DNA from: WJLY01 sp964562405
GTDB lineage: Bacteria; Joyebacterota; Joyebacteria; Joyebacterales; Joyebacteraceae
Length of the DNA: 64,000 bases
Direction: 5' to 3'
Assembly (NCBI GenBank): GCA_964562405.1
Contig: CAZLTC010000007.1
Span: forward strand, 1 to 64,000
Within the stretch, counting starts at the first letter, position 1, and each line of letters begins with the position of its first letter. This document shows, piece by piece, positions 43,770 through 52,385 of this stretch. A program made the translations under genes and the position numbers. A model generated the notes under the pieces. The model was given only the letters and a program-made list of their open reading frames with translations, was not told the DNA's origin and searched no databases.

Positions 43770-44588
43770 TCACCCCGACCTTGGCTCCGCAAGCGGCCCC
43801 GGAAACAGGACATGGGCGACCCTGCGAGCCTCCTCCGGCGCCAGCGCCGCAAGTCGAGAGAGGAGAGCGTGCCTCGCGGGCGGCGCCAGGCCCAATTCCT
43901 CCAGACGCTCCACGTCCGACAGCACCGAACGAGTGTCGCCGTCCATGACCACCACGCCCGCGCTCAGCACGACCGTGCGTTCCGCCACGCGGTCGACCAG
44001 GTCCAGGTCGTGGCTGACCAGCAGCACGCCGCGCTCACGGCTTTCCCCGAGCAGCAACCCTATGATTCCGTCCCTGGAGCGCGGGTCCAGCCCCGCGGTT
44101 GGCTCATCCAGCAGGAGGAACGGACGATCGAGTGCGAGTATGCCCGCTATGGCGGCCCTGCGCTTCTCGCCCGCCGACAGCGTGAGCGGTGACCTCTCGG
44201 CGAATACCTCCGGAGAGAGACCGACCCTCCTGAGCGCTCCCAGGACCCGGCCGTCGACCTCGCTCGCGGCCAGTCCCATGCGCCTCGGGCCGAACGCCAC
44301 GTCGTCGTAGACCGTTTCCTCAAAGAACTGCAGCTCGGGAAACTGGTAGACCAGGCCGACCGCCGAACGGAGCGGTCGCGTTTCGTCCTCCAGGAACGCA
44401 CGCCCGACTCCAGGCTCGAGCAGCCCGGCCATCACCTCGAGCAGGGTCGTCTTGCCGGCGCCTGTGGGTCCGATGACGGCCACGCGTTCGTCGGTTCCCA
44501 CCGTGAGATGCACGCCGGACAGCGCCATGTGCGCCCCAGGCAGGCCGGAGCCGAATTCGACTGACACGGATTGCAGCACGATCCTCAT
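43770..44588 (-). CDS. Energy-coupling factor (ECF) transporter ATP-binding protein, EcfA2-like
   Basis: 272 residues. Walker A G-P-T-G-A-G-K-T-T (~40), Q-loop Y-Q-F-P-E-L-Q-F-F, ABC signature L-S-A-G-E-K-R-R and Walker B F-L-L-L-D-E-P-T-A-G-L-D-P. The sequence Q-F-P-E...E-E-T-V-Y-D-D-V-A-F-G-P is typical of vitamin/metal ECF importers. Its ATG overlaps the stop of the other ATPase gene (ATGA). Neither the EcfT membrane subunit nor a substrate-binding S component is visible nearby. Confidence 0.88.
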   Translation of the reverse strand: MRIVLQSVSVEFGSGLPGAHMALSGVHLTVGTDERVAVIGPTGAGKTTLLEVMAGLLEPGVGRAFLEDETRPLRSAVGLVYQFPELQFFEETVYDDVAFGPRRMGLAASEVDGRVLGALRRVGLSPEVFAERSPLTLSAGEKRRAAIAGILALDRPFLLLDEPTAGLDPRSRDGIIGLLLGESRERGVLLVSHDLDLVDRVAERTVVLSAGVVVMDGDTRSVLSDVERLEELGLAPPARHALLSRLAALAPEEARRVAHVLFPGPLAEPRSG

Positions 44589-45316
44589 CTGCGGCCCTCC
44601 GCTGCTCTCTCGACGGCGGCAACGAGCGAGTCCACGTCCGCCACGCCCGGCGGGACGTCGTAGCCGGCGGCCCGAAGCGCGTCACCTATCTCGATCGCCT
44701 GAGGCCTGCGGAGCCCCCACGCCTCGAGCCGCGCCCCATCCGAGAACAGGTCCTCGGGGGTCCCGTCGAACACGACGGCGCCTCCAACGAGCACCAGCGC
44801 ACGTTTGGCCAGCGCTATCTCATCAGGGAACTGGGTCACGTGCAGGACAGTACGCGAGGGGTCATTCCCGACCGACTCCAGGACGCTCCATATCTCGCGC
44901 CTGCCCTGCCCGTCGAGCAGCGAGGTGGGCTCGTCCAGCGCGAGGCAGAGCGGCTTCATCGCGAGCACGGCTGCCACCGCGACGCGCTGTTTCTCGCCGC
45001 CCGAGAGCTCGTGAGGGGGCCGCGACAGAAGCCGCGTCACATCGAGCATCTCGGCAACCGATGCGAGCCTCGAGACGATCTCGTCCCTGGGTAGTCCGAG
45101 GTTCTCCATGCCGAAAGCGATCTCGCGCTCGACCGTGGTGCTCACGAGCTGATTGTCCGGATTCTGGAAGATGAGCCCTACGCGTCTCCTTATCTCCCAC
45201 AGCGATGACGGCTCCCTGGTGTCGAGCCCATCGACGAGGACCCGTCCATCCGTGGGCAACAGCAGCGCATCCAGAAGGCGGAGCACGGTGCTCTTACCCG
45301 ACCCGCTCGGTCCGAC
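44585..45316 (-). CDS. ECF transporter ATP-binding protein, EcfA1-like (N-terminus lost in a gap)
   Basis: 244 residues from Walker A (G-P-S-G-S-G-K-S-T) to the stop; about 35 N-terminal residues are missing in the N run. Q-loop F-Q-N-P-D-N-Q-L, signature L-S-G-G-E-K-Q-R-V and Walker B C-L-A-L-D-E-P-T-S-L-L-D are intact. It pairs with the EcfA2-like gene to make the usual heterodimer. Reading through the N run fuses it to the lipoprotein upstream, which is an artefact. Confidence 0.88.
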   Translation of the reverse strand, partial: VGPSGSGKSTVLRLLDALLLPTDGRVLVDGLDTREPSSLWEIRRRVGLIFQNPDNQLVSTTVEREIAFGMENLGLPRDEIVSRLASVAEMLDVTRLLSRPPHELSGGEKQRVAVAAVLAMKPLCLALDEPTSLLDGQGRREIWSVLESVGNDPSRTVLHVTQFPDEIALAKRALVLVGGAVVFDGTPEDLFSDGARLEAWGLRRPQAIEIGDALRAAGYDVPPGVADVDSLVAAVERAAEGRR

Positions 45317-45416
45317 NNNNNNNNNNNNNNNNNNNNNNNNNNNNNNNNNNNNNNNNNNNNNNNNNNNNNNNNNNNNNNNNNNNNNNNNNNNNNNNNNNNN
45401 NNNNNNNNNNNNNNNN
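45317..45416. other. Assembly gap (100 N) between the LysM/TPR lipoprotein gene and EcfA1
   Basis: Placeholder gap. It hides the C-terminus of the lipoprotein, the start of EcfA1 and possibly one or more further genes. Confidence 0.95.
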
Positions 45417-46147
45417 CCCTCGTCGACGCGACCGAGGTCGAGAAGCGTCGCCGCTCTGGAGAAGAGGGCGTCCTCGTTGCGCGGGTCGAGCGCGACGGTG
45501 TCCTCGAAGACCTGGACGGCCTCCTCCGGCCGTCCCGCCCCGACGAGGGCCGTTCCCAGCGCGTAGAGCAGCTCGGGGTCCGCGGGCCGCACCGCGGCGG
45601 CCTGCTTGAGCGTCGAGGCCGCTCTCACCGGGTCCCCGGAGCGCAGCAGCGTGACCCCGAGGTTGTAGCCCGCGTCGGCGAAACGGGGATCGACACGCAG
45701 GGCCGAGCGGAACTCCTCGGCGGCCTTGCTGAGCTCGCCCCGGTCAGCGTAGAGGATACCCCTGTTGTAGTGGATCTTCGCCTGAGTGCGCCGCTCGTAC
45801 CGCTCCAGGTCGGAATCGCCGACGGGGACGTCTACGACCGCACCCTCGCCCGGCGTCTCCTCGGGCGGGACGGCGTTGACCTCCCTCAGATAGCGCGCCG
45901 CCGACGGGCTGCCGTAGTAGTCGTCGGCCAGGGACTCGAGCGACTCCCCCTGGGCCAGTTCGTGACTCACGATCCGGACGGTGCGCGCGTCACTGCCGCT
46001 GCGGGAGGGCGGGGCGAAACACCCTGTGGCAGTCGCGAGGAGCGCGAGCACAGTCGCCACCGCGTGCCGCCGGCCAGTGGGACGCCGGCCTGCGCGCCGC
46101 TCAGCGCCCGGCCGCGTGCAGCTCAGCCTCGAGCCTCCGTCTGACAT
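45417..46147 (-). CDS. LysM/TPR lipoprotein (C-terminus lost in a gap)
   Basis: 243 residues remain. A basic N-terminus and hydrophobic stretch end in a lipobox (T-A-T-G-C). A LysM-like segment follows (L-A-Q-G-E-S-L-E-S-L-A-D-D-Y-Y-G, ~65), probably contacting peptidoglycan, then at least three TPR units (H-Y-N-R-G-I-L-Y-A-D-R-G onward). ATG 46147 has GGAGGGG at seven bases and overlaps the dus end by 47 bases. The N-region before the lipobox is long, so a later GTG (46060) is possible. Confidence 0.8.
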
Positions 46148-47069
46148 TCGCGTGCCCCTCCATCCTGACGAGTTCCGCCCTGAGCCCGGCCGCGCCTGGC
46201 GAGCCTCGAAGGTACGCCACGATGTGCTTGCGCATCTCCATGACGCCATAGCGCTCGCCCTTGGCCCCGACCATGAGGTCCAGATGCTCGATCACCAGGG
46301 CCAGCCTGTCCGCCCGAGAGGGCGGCCCGGGGTCGGTCCCTCGCTCCAGCATCGCTACGGCGCGGCTGAAGAGCCAGGGATTGCCCACGGCCCCGCGGCC
46401 GACCATCACCGCATCACAGGAGGTTTCCTCCATCATGCGAAGCGCGCCGGCCGGCTCCATGACGTCTCCGTTGCCTATCACTGGTATGCCGACCGCGCTG
46501 CGAACGGCGGCGATCACCGTCCAGTCGGCCCGCCCCTTGAAGCCGAGCGCGCGGGTCCGGGGATGCACGGTCACCGCCGACACGCCGCACTCCTCGAGTA
46601 TCCCGGCCACCTCCGGCGCGTTGACCGACCTGTCGTCCCATCCGCTTCTGATCTTGGCGGTGACCGGCACGCTCACGGCATCGACGAGCGCCGTGGCGAC
46701 CTCGGCCAGGAGTCCCGTGTCTCTCATGAGAGCCGCGCCGGAGCCGCTCTTTACGACCTTCCTGGCCGGGCACCCGACGTTGAGCTCTATGGCGTCCGGC
46801 CCCAGCCGCTGGACGAGCCGGGCCGCGCCCGCCATCGACTCCGGGTTGGCGCCGAAGAGCTGAAAGACGATGGGACGCTCCTCGGGACGGAACCCGAGAA
46901 GCGCAAGCGTGGCCTCGCTGCCGCGGACGGCCCCCTCGGCGCTCACCATCTCGGTCCAGACCGCCGACGCGCCGAAGCGGCGCGCGATCCTTCTCATCGG
47001 GCTGTCGGTGTAGCCTGCCAGCGGGGCCAGGACAAGAGGTGTGTCGATGGTGAGCGTGGATATCTTCAT
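46101..47069 (-). CDS. dus: tRNA dihydrouridine synthase (DusB-like)
   Basis: 322 residues, FMN TIM-barrel. The N-terminal L-A-P-L-A-G-Y-T-D-S-P binds FMN, N-V-G-C-P-A-R-K-V contains the catalytic Cys (~100), H-P-R-T-R and G-N-G-D-V follow, and G-R-G-A-V-G-N-P-W-L-F is the DusB-type phosphate loop. It reduces uridines in tRNA D-loops. The predicted promoter ends seven bases before the ATG. Confidence 0.93.
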   Translation of the reverse strand: MKISTLTIDTPLVLAPLAGYTDSPMRRIARRFGASAVWTEMVSAEGAVRGSEATLALLGFRPEERPIVFQLFGANPESMAGAARLVQRLGPDAIELNVGCPARKVVKSGSGAALMRDTGLLAEVATALVDAVSVPVTAKIRSGWDDRSVNAPEVAGILEECGVSAVTVHPRTRALGFKGRADWTVIAAVRSAVGIPVIGNGDVMEPAGALRMMEETSCDAVMVGRGAVGNPWLFSRAVAMLERGTDPGPPSRADRLALVIEHLDLMVGAKGERYGVMEMRKHIVAYLRGSPGAAGLRAELVRMEGHANVRRRLEAELHAAGR

Positions 47070-47076
47070 TCCGAGG

Positions 47077-47106
47077 AGTATAGGGCCACCGCTTCGGCGC
47101 AGTCAA
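47077..47106 (-). promoter_or_regulatory. Promoter of dus, predicting a leaderless mRNA
   Basis: TTGACT (47106-47101), 18-base spacer, TATACT (47082-47077). Only seven bases separate the -10 from ATG 47069, so transcription should start at or next to the A of the start codon. No Shine-Dalgarno site fits. Confidence 0.7.
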
Positions 47107-47227
47107 GGAGACCCGCCCCAGAGCCTCCGCTCGGCCGAAGAAGCTCGTACAGCCGCCCGTCGCTCGCGCGGGCGCGCGGACACGGGGGCCGGCCGCCGGA
47201 GAGACCATCGACTCGTCCTGACAATCG

Positions 47228-47256
47228 AAAGGGGGCGCGGTCGGGAGCGCCCCCTT
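47228..47256 (-). terminator. Terminator after the C-terminal processing protease gene
   Basis: A ~10-bp G/C stem (AAGGGGGCGC and its complement) with a short loop is followed on the minus strand by TTTCGATTGT. It lies between the protease stop (47329) and the dus promoter. The rest of the 47107-47328 spacer holds nothing I recognise. Confidence 0.7.
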
Positions 47257-47328
47257 CGGTCATCTGTCAGTGTCGCGGTGGACGGCCGCCGGGACCCGGG
47301 CGCTCCCCGCCGAGGCCGGCCCGCGGAC

Positions 47329-48915
47329 CTAGTTCACCTCCGCTGTCGGCTGCACGTACGCCTCCGACAGACTGAACAGCTCGTCGAGCGAGCGGGCATG
47401 CCCGAGGTAGTCAACGGCCGTGTTGAGCTGCTCGTCACCCTCGGTCGCTATCACGTAGGCCTCTTCCCTGCCGGCCACGTGGCGCGCGAGGTCCCTGCGT
47501 ATGGCGAGCTCGATGTCCTTGCGGTTGACCTCGAGGTCGTTCGTGTCGAATTCGAAGCCGTCCCTTTGCAGGAAGTCGACGAACGCGTTCCAGACCGGCT
47601 CGGTCACCTCGAAGCCCGGGGGCGCACCGTGAGCGGCCACGTAGTCGATCGCGAACTCGAAGAACTCCTCACGCCGCTCCAGGTCGACAACGAAATCGGA
47701 GCGAGGCACCGGCTCGATAATGATGTCCGGCTTCACGCCACCGCCTCCGTACACGAGGCGGCCCGCGGCCGTTCTGTACTGAGGCAGGTCTTCGTTATCG
47801 GTCGCCTCCTCGCCCGCCGTCACCTCGTCCTCCGTCCAGCGCTCGGGCTTCTCAATGGCCCTGCCGCTGGCCATGTACCACTTGGCGGTCGTGATCTTCA
47901 TGGCGCAGTCCTTCGTAAGAGGACGGAGACGCATCAGCGTCTGGACCGAGCCCTTGCCGAAAGAGGTCGTGCCTGCCACAACACCGCGGTCCCAGTCCTG
48001 GATGGCGCCGGCGAGGATCTCGGACGCGCTCGCGCTGCCACCGTTCACCAGCACGACAATCGGAAACTCCCTGTCGTAGCGTGCCGGCGTGCGAGCGTAG
48101 TAGCTCTGGTTCTGCTCATCCACGCGGCCGCGCGTGCTCACGACCAGCTCGCCCGTGTCCAGGAAGATGTCGCTCACGTCGACCGCCTGCGACAGCAGTC
48201 CTCCCGGATTGCTGCGCAGGTCGATCACGAGCTCCTGCATGCCCGCGTCCTCGAGTTCGTCCAGCTTGGCAGTGAGCTCTTCCGCCGTCGTGCGCGAGAA
48301 TCTCGACACACGGACGTAGCCGACCCTGTCGTTCACCATGAAGGCATATGGGACGCTGTCGATCTTGATAATGTCGCGAGTGACTGTGTACTCGAGCGGG
48401 TCGTCGACGCCCTCGCGCGCGATCGTGATGTCGACCTTCGTGCCTGGCTCGCCGCGCAGCTTGTCAATCGCTCCGTCGACCGTTATACCTCTGGTCGTCT
48501 CGCCCTCGATCCTCACGATGCGATCACCAGACTTGATACCGAGGTCGTAGGCCGGCGATCCCTCTATGGGACTGACGACCGTCAGTATCCCGTCCCTCAC
48601 CGTGATCTGTATGCCCAGCCCGCCGAACTCGCCCTCCGTCGTCACGCGGAAGCTCTGGTAGTCCTCCTCGTCGAAGAACACGGAGTACGGATCGAGCGTC
48701 GAAAGCATCCCCCTGATCGCTCCGTACATGAGGTCCTTGATGTCGACGTCCTCGACGTATGTTACCTCGACCTTCGCGAGTGCGTCGTTGAAGAGGTCGA
48801 GATACGTGTAGGTGTCGTTGCGTGCGCTCACGCGGTCCATGGCCCAACCGCCGAGCAGGAGTCCCACGACGAGCGCTGCCACGACCGGCACGGACCTTCT
48901 GGCTCTTGGTGTCAT
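47329..48915 (-). CDS. S41 family C-terminal processing peptidase
   Basis: 528 residues. An N-terminal membrane anchor (~8-28) is followed by a PDZ domain (G-G-L-G-I-Q-I...G-I-K-S-G-D-R-I). The protease core has Ser in G-G-S-A-S-A-S-E-I-L-A-G-A and Lys in F-G-K-G-S-V-Q. A C-terminal extension of ~150 residues follows. CtpA-type enzymes trim or degrade periplasmic proteins. ATG 48915 follows AAGGGTG and overlaps nothing; it lies four bases after the tmk stop. Confidence 0.93.
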   Translation of the reverse strand: MTPRARRSVPVVAALVVGLLLGGWAMDRVSARNDTYTYLDLFNDALAKVEVTYVEDVDIKDLMYGAIRGMLSTLDPYSVFFDEEDYQSFRVTTEGEFGGLGIQITVRDGILTVVSPIEGSPAYDLGIKSGDRIVRIEGETTRGITVDGAIDKLRGEPGTKVDITIAREGVDDPLEYTVTRDIIKIDSVPYAFMVNDRVGYVRVSRFSRTTAEELTAKLDELEDAGMQELVIDLRSNPGGLLSQAVDVSDIFLDTGELVVSTRGRVDEQNQSYYARTPARYDREFPIVVLVNGGSASASEILAGAIQDWDRGVVAGTTSFGKGSVQTLMRLRPLTKDCAMKITTAKWYMASGRAIEKPERWTEDEVTAGEEATDNEDLPQYRTAAGRLVYGGGGVKPDIIIEPVPRSDFVVDLERREEFFEFAIDYVAAHGAPPGFEVTEPVWNAFVDFLQRDGFEFDTNDLEVNRKDIELAIRRDLARHVAGREEAYVIATEGDEQLNTAVDYLGHARSLDELFSLSEAYVQPTAEVN

Positions 48916-48919
48916 GCGT

Positions 48920-49576
48920 TCACCCTTCCGGTTGCGTGTTGAGCAGACGGTCAACCCTGGCCAGCACTGCCTCCGCTATGGCCTCTTCCGAAAGGCTACC
49001 GTCCAGCACGTCGAAACGCGACGGCTCGCGCCCGGCCGCGCTCAGATAGGCCGACCGAACCCGCTCGTGAAACGCGAGCGCCTCGCTCTCGATGCGGTCC
49101 CTGCCCGCTCCCTGCCGGCGCGACAGCCTCTCGAGCCCCCGATCCGGGTCCAGGTCGAGCAGAAACGTCACATCTGGTTTGACGCCGCGCGTGGCCACTT
49201 CGTTCAACGATTCGACGAGCCTCGTGCCGAGTTCGCGTCCGCCGCCCTGGTAGGCGACGCTGGCGTCCCCGAAGCGGTCCGCGATCACGACCTCGCCCCT
49301 CTCGAGGGCAGGCTCGATGACGCCGGCGACGTGTTCGGCGCGGGATGCCATGTAGAGGAATAACTCCGCCTCCGGGAGCATGCCACTCTGGCCCAGGTCC
49401 AGGAGAATGTCGCGAAGCCTCTCGCCGAGCGCCGTGCCGCCCGGCTCCCTCGTCAGGGTCACCGCTCGACCCCGCGCGCGGAGGGTCTCGGACAGCCGTC
49501 GGGCCTGGGTCGACTTGCCCGAGCCCTCTACTCCTTCGAAGGTGATGAAGAGTCCGCGTCGCTCCACTGGGCACAT
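48920..49576 (-). CDS. tmk: Thymidylate kinase
   Basis: 218 residues. P-loop F-E-G-V-E-G-S-G-K-S-T (~13), D-R-F-G-D-A-S-V-A-Y-Q-G-G-G-R with the substrate-binding Arg, and the lid segment R-R-Q-G-A-G-R-D-R-I-E. It phosphorylates dTMP to dTDP. ATG 49576 follows GGAG at eight bases. Confidence 0.95.
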   Translation of the reverse strand: MCPVERRGLFITFEGVEGSGKSTQARRLSETLRARGRAVTLTREPGGTALGERLRDILLDLGQSGMLPEAELFLYMASRAEHVAGVIEPALERGEVVIADRFGDASVAYQGGGRELGTRLVESLNEVATRGVKPDVTFLLDLDPDRGLERLSRRQGAGRDRIESEALAFHERVRSAYLSAAGREPSRFDVLDGSLSEEAIAEAVLARVDRLLNTQPEG

Positions 49577-49604
49577 CGGTTGTTCTCCGATCGGCCGATA
49601 CGCG

Positions 49605-49630
49605 CGGGGCCGGGCTCCCGCCCGGCCCCG
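49605..49630 (-). terminator. Hairpin after ino1
   Basis: 10-bp perfect arms (CGGGGCCGGG) around a 6-base loop, between the ino1 stop and tmk. There is no T run, so its role as terminator is tentative. Nothing else is visible in 49577-49737. Confidence 0.5.
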
Positions 49631-49737
49631 ATGCCCGTCGTCTCCGGGCAGAACTCAGGCGGTCGCCGCTCGTCCAGGCCGCCCCGATCGGGGTCAGCCG
49701 CGACACGCCGCAACACGTCGGCACGCGCCGAAGGGCT

Positions 49738-50895
49738 TCAGGAACGTGTCGCCTTCTCCACAAGCTCGCCCTGCTCGGCCGGACCCGTTCCGGAGGTCCG
49801 CTTGGACCCGCCCGCAGCGTGGGTCGAGATGTACTCCTCCGTCGCGCGCCGTGCCTCGTCGTCGGTGTACTGAACCGGAGGCGACTTGAAGAAATACGAC
49901 GACGGGGCCTCCACGGCGCCGGAGAGTCCGTTGTCGAGAGCAAGCTTCATGCAGCGCACCGCGTCGATCATGACGCCGGCCGAGTTCGGGGAATCCCAGA
50001 CCTCTAGCTTCATCTCGGCGTTCAGAGGAACGTCCCCGAACGTGCGTCCTTCCATCCTGATGTACGCCCACTTGCGGTCGGTGAGCCAGGCAACGTAGTC
50101 GGAAGGACCAATGTGCACGTTCTCAGCGCCGATGTCGTAGTCGAGCTGTGAGGTTACCGCGTTGGTTTTCGATATCTTCTTCGATTCGAGCCGCGAACGC
50201 TCCAGCATGTTCAGGAAGTCGGTGTTGCCGCCCACGTTCAGCTGGCTCGTCCGCTCGAGCCTGACACCGCGCTCTCTGAACAGGCGCGTCATGACGCGAT
50301 GGACGATCGTAGCACCTACCTGAGACTTGATGTCATCGCCCATCACGGGCAGCCCCTTCTTCTCGAAGCGCTGCTGCCAGTAGCGCTCTCGCGCGATGAA
50401 GACGGGGATGCCGTTCACGAAACCGCAGCCGGCCTCGAGGATCTGCTCAACGTACCACTTCGTGGCCTCTTCGCTGCCGACCGGGAGAAAGTTCACCACA
50501 ACGTCCGTCTTGGTGTCCTTGAGGAGACCAACGATGTCCTCGGTCGGACCGGGCGCCTTCTCGATGATCTCGGAGAGGTACTTGCCGAGTCCGTCGTGCG
50601 TCATCCCCCTGGACACCTTCACGCCCTTCTTGGGCACGTCACTGAACTTGAACGTGTTGTTCGGCTTCGTGAAGATCGCTTCCGAGAGATCCTTCCCGAC
50701 CTTGTTCTTATCGATGTCTATAGCGGCCGAGAACTCAATGTCACTGATGTGATAGCCACCCAGCACGACGTGCATCAACCCCGGTACGAACTCGTCAGCC
50801 GCGGCGTTGCGGTAGTACTCGACCCCCTGCACCAACGACGACGAGCAGTTGCCGACGCCGATGATCGCGACTCTGACCTTCTTGCTCTTGCCCAT
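49738..50895 (-). CDS. ino1: Inositol-3-phosphate synthase
   Basis: 385 residues of the shorter bacterial/actinobacterial type. NAD-binding I-I-G-V-G-N-C-S-S-S-L (~12), the D-D-I-K-S-Q-V-G-A-T motif, Q-L-N-V-G-G-N-T-D-F-L-N-M and S-D-Y-V-A-W-L with K-L-E-V-W-D-S-P-N-S-A-G near the end. It makes L-myo-inositol-1(3)-phosphate from glucose-6-P. ATG 50895 follows GGGGGT. It lies directly downstream of a CDP-alcohol phosphatidyltransferase gene, suggesting inositol phospholipid synthesis. Confidence 0.95.
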   Translation of the reverse strand: MGKSKKVRVAIIGVGNCSSSLVQGVEYYRNAAADEFVPGLMHVVLGGYHISDIEFSAAIDIDKNKVGKDLSEAIFTKPNNTFKFSDVPKKGVKVSRGMTHDGLGKYLSEIIEKAPGPTEDIVGLLKDTKTDVVVNFLPVGSEEATKWYVEQILEAGCGFVNGIPVFIARERYWQQRFEKKGLPVMGDDIKSQVGATIVHRVMTRLFRERGVRLERTSQLNVGGNTDFLNMLERSRLESKKISKTNAVTSQLDYDIGAENVHIGPSDYVAWLTDRKWAYIRMEGRTFGDVPLNAEMKLEVWDSPNSAGVMIDAVRCMKLALDNGLSGAVEAPSSYFFKSPPVQYTDDEARRATEEYISTHAAGGSKRTSGTGPAEQGELVEKATRS

Positions 50896-50940
50896 GGACG
50901 TTACCCCCAGGTGGACCTCAAGCCGCACTCGGGCTCGCGC

Positions 50941-51537
50941 TCACGACTTGACGCGCGAAAGCACGTGGCGGACTCTCTGGATCGCGGTTACGTGCGATGC
51001 GATCGCCAGCAGCCAAAGGGCGACCCGCAAGACACCCTCACCCAAGAGCGCTCCCACGATGAGGAGTACCATCCTCTCGGAGCGCTCGGCGATGCCGACA
51101 CTGCACTCCTGGCCGATCGCCTCCGCCCTCGCCCTTGTGTAGCTCGTCAGCATCGACCCGGCGAGGGCCACTAGGATGACGCTGGCGGTCAGAACCTCCG
51201 GTCTTCCCGGGGAACGCACAAGGTAGTAGTGCATCGCACCGAGAAGGACGACGGCATCTGAGTATCTGTCTATCGTCGAATCCAGGAACGCGCCGCGCGA
51301 GCTTGCCCGGTTGCCCGCCCTCGCCGCCGCGCCGTCTATCATGTCGCAGACCCCGGCGATCAGGAGGAGGACCGCCGCGCGCGGCAGGTGTCCGGTGCCC
51401 AGCGAGAACGCGGCCAGGACGGAGAACACGAGACCGGCCACCGTTATGGCCGTTGGAGGCACGCCCACGTCGGCTACGTATCGGGCCAGTGGCCGGAGGA
51501 AGCCGCGAACCCTCTCCTTGACGACTCCATACGCCAC
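50941..51537 (-). CDS. CDP-alcohol phosphatidyltransferase (probable phosphatidylinositol-phosphate synthase)
   Basis: 198 residues with about six membrane segments. The family motif D-x2-D-G-x2-A-R-x8-G-x3-D-x3-D is complete at residues 65-90. Such enzymes join an alcohol to CDP-diacylglycerol in the membrane. Pairing with ino1, 45 bases downstream, favours inositol phosphate as the acceptor; glycerol-phosphate (PgsA) is the alternative. Confidence 0.85.
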   Translation of the reverse strand: MAYGVVKERVRGFLRPLARYVADVGVPPTAITVAGLVFSVLAAFSLGTGHLPRAAVLLLIAGVCDMIDGAAARAGNRASSRGAFLDSTIDRYSDAVVLLGAMHYYLVRSPGRPEVLTASVILVALAGSMLTSYTRARAEAIGQECSVGIAERSERMVLLIVGALLGEGVLRVALWLLAIASHVTAIQRVRHVLSRVKS

Positions 51538-51594
51538 GAGCTATCCCGCCTCGGAAGACCGTGCCGGAACCGGTAAGTGCCCTGCGAACGAAGC

Positions 51595-51624
51595 AGTCTA
51601 GCACCACGCTGAATGGGGTGTCAA
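51595..51624 (-). promoter_or_regulatory. Promoter for the phosphatidyltransferase-ino1 pair; -35 overlaps the rsmI stop
   Basis: TTGACA (51624-51619), 18-base spacer, TAGACT (51600-51595) with TGC before it. The rsmI stop codon (51623-51621) lies inside the -35 box. Confidence 0.8.
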
Positions 51625-52385
51625 CCCCCGGGAGGCTCCGTCGAGGGACGCTTCGGGGACGGTTCCCGCTCAGCCGCGGAGGGCTTCGGGGACGGCCCAC
51701 CCTCGACCAGCAGCACCATCTCTCCCTTGAGGGCACGTTCCGCCGAGGCCTCCAGAAGCTCCCGCAGGCTGCCGCGAAGGACTTCCTCGTGCACCTTCGT
51801 GAGTTCGCGCGCGAGCGCCGCCCGCCTGTCACCCAGCACCTCGAGCGCGTCCCCGAGCACCGCCTCCACACGGTGCGGCGAGACGTAGAAGACGAGCGTG
51901 CAACCGAGTCGGTCCAGACGCTCCAGCTTCCTTCGTCTGGCCCCGGTCTTTCTCGGGAGGAACCCCTCGAAATGGAAGGGCATGGGTGGCAGGCCTGACA
52001 CCGACAGAGCGGCAACGACGGCGGACGCGCCCGGCACGGTCAGCACGGGGACGCCTCGAGAGACCGCCAGCTCGACGATCCTGTAGCCCGGGTCCGAGAT
52101 GAGCGGAGTGCCGGCGTCGCTCACCAGCGCCACGTCCTCTCCAGCAACGATGCGCCCGACGATCGCGGCGGCCGCCCGCTCCTCGTTATGCTCGTGGTAG
52201 GCGACGAGGGAGGTCCGAATCTCGTAGTGGCTCAGGAGCTTCCTCGTTCGCCTCGTGTCCTCCGACGCGATGATGTCGACGGCACGCAGCACCTCGACGG
52301 CACGGTGGGTCATGTCCCCCAGATTGCCGATCGGCGTGGCGACCACGAAGAGTCGCCCGCCTCTGTCAGTCGCTTCGGACTTCAT
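51621..52385 (-). CDS. rsmI: 16S rRNA (cytidine(1402)-2'-O)-methyltransferase
   Basis: 254 residues, tetrapyrrole-methylase fold. The N-terminus V-V-A-T-P-I-G-N-L-G-D-M, A-S-E-D-T-R-R-T, S-D-A-G-T-P-L-I-S-D-P-G and G-A-S-A-V-V-A-A-L define RsmI, which modifies the ribosomal P site. The last ~25 residues are Pro/Ser/Lys-rich with a repeated E-P-S-P-K motif. Its start overlaps the upstream DHH gene by 20 bases. Confidence 0.95.
   Translation of the reverse strand: MKSEATDRGGRLFVVATPIGNLGDMTHRAVEVLRAVDIIASEDTRRTRKLLSHYEIRTSLVAYHEHNEERAAAAIVGRIVAGEDVALVSDAGTPLISDPGYRIVELAVSRGVPVLTVPGASAVVAALSVSGLPPMPFHFEGFLPRKTGARRRKLERLDRLGCTLVFYVSPHRVEAVLGDALEVLGDRRAALARELTKVHEEVLRGSLRELLEASAERALKGEMVLLVEGGPSPKPSAAEREPSPKRPSTEPPGG

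Noticed and set aside
44585..46249. A single long protein joining LysM/TPR and an ABC ATPase
   Set aside because: The join runs through 100 N; the halves belong to unrelated families.
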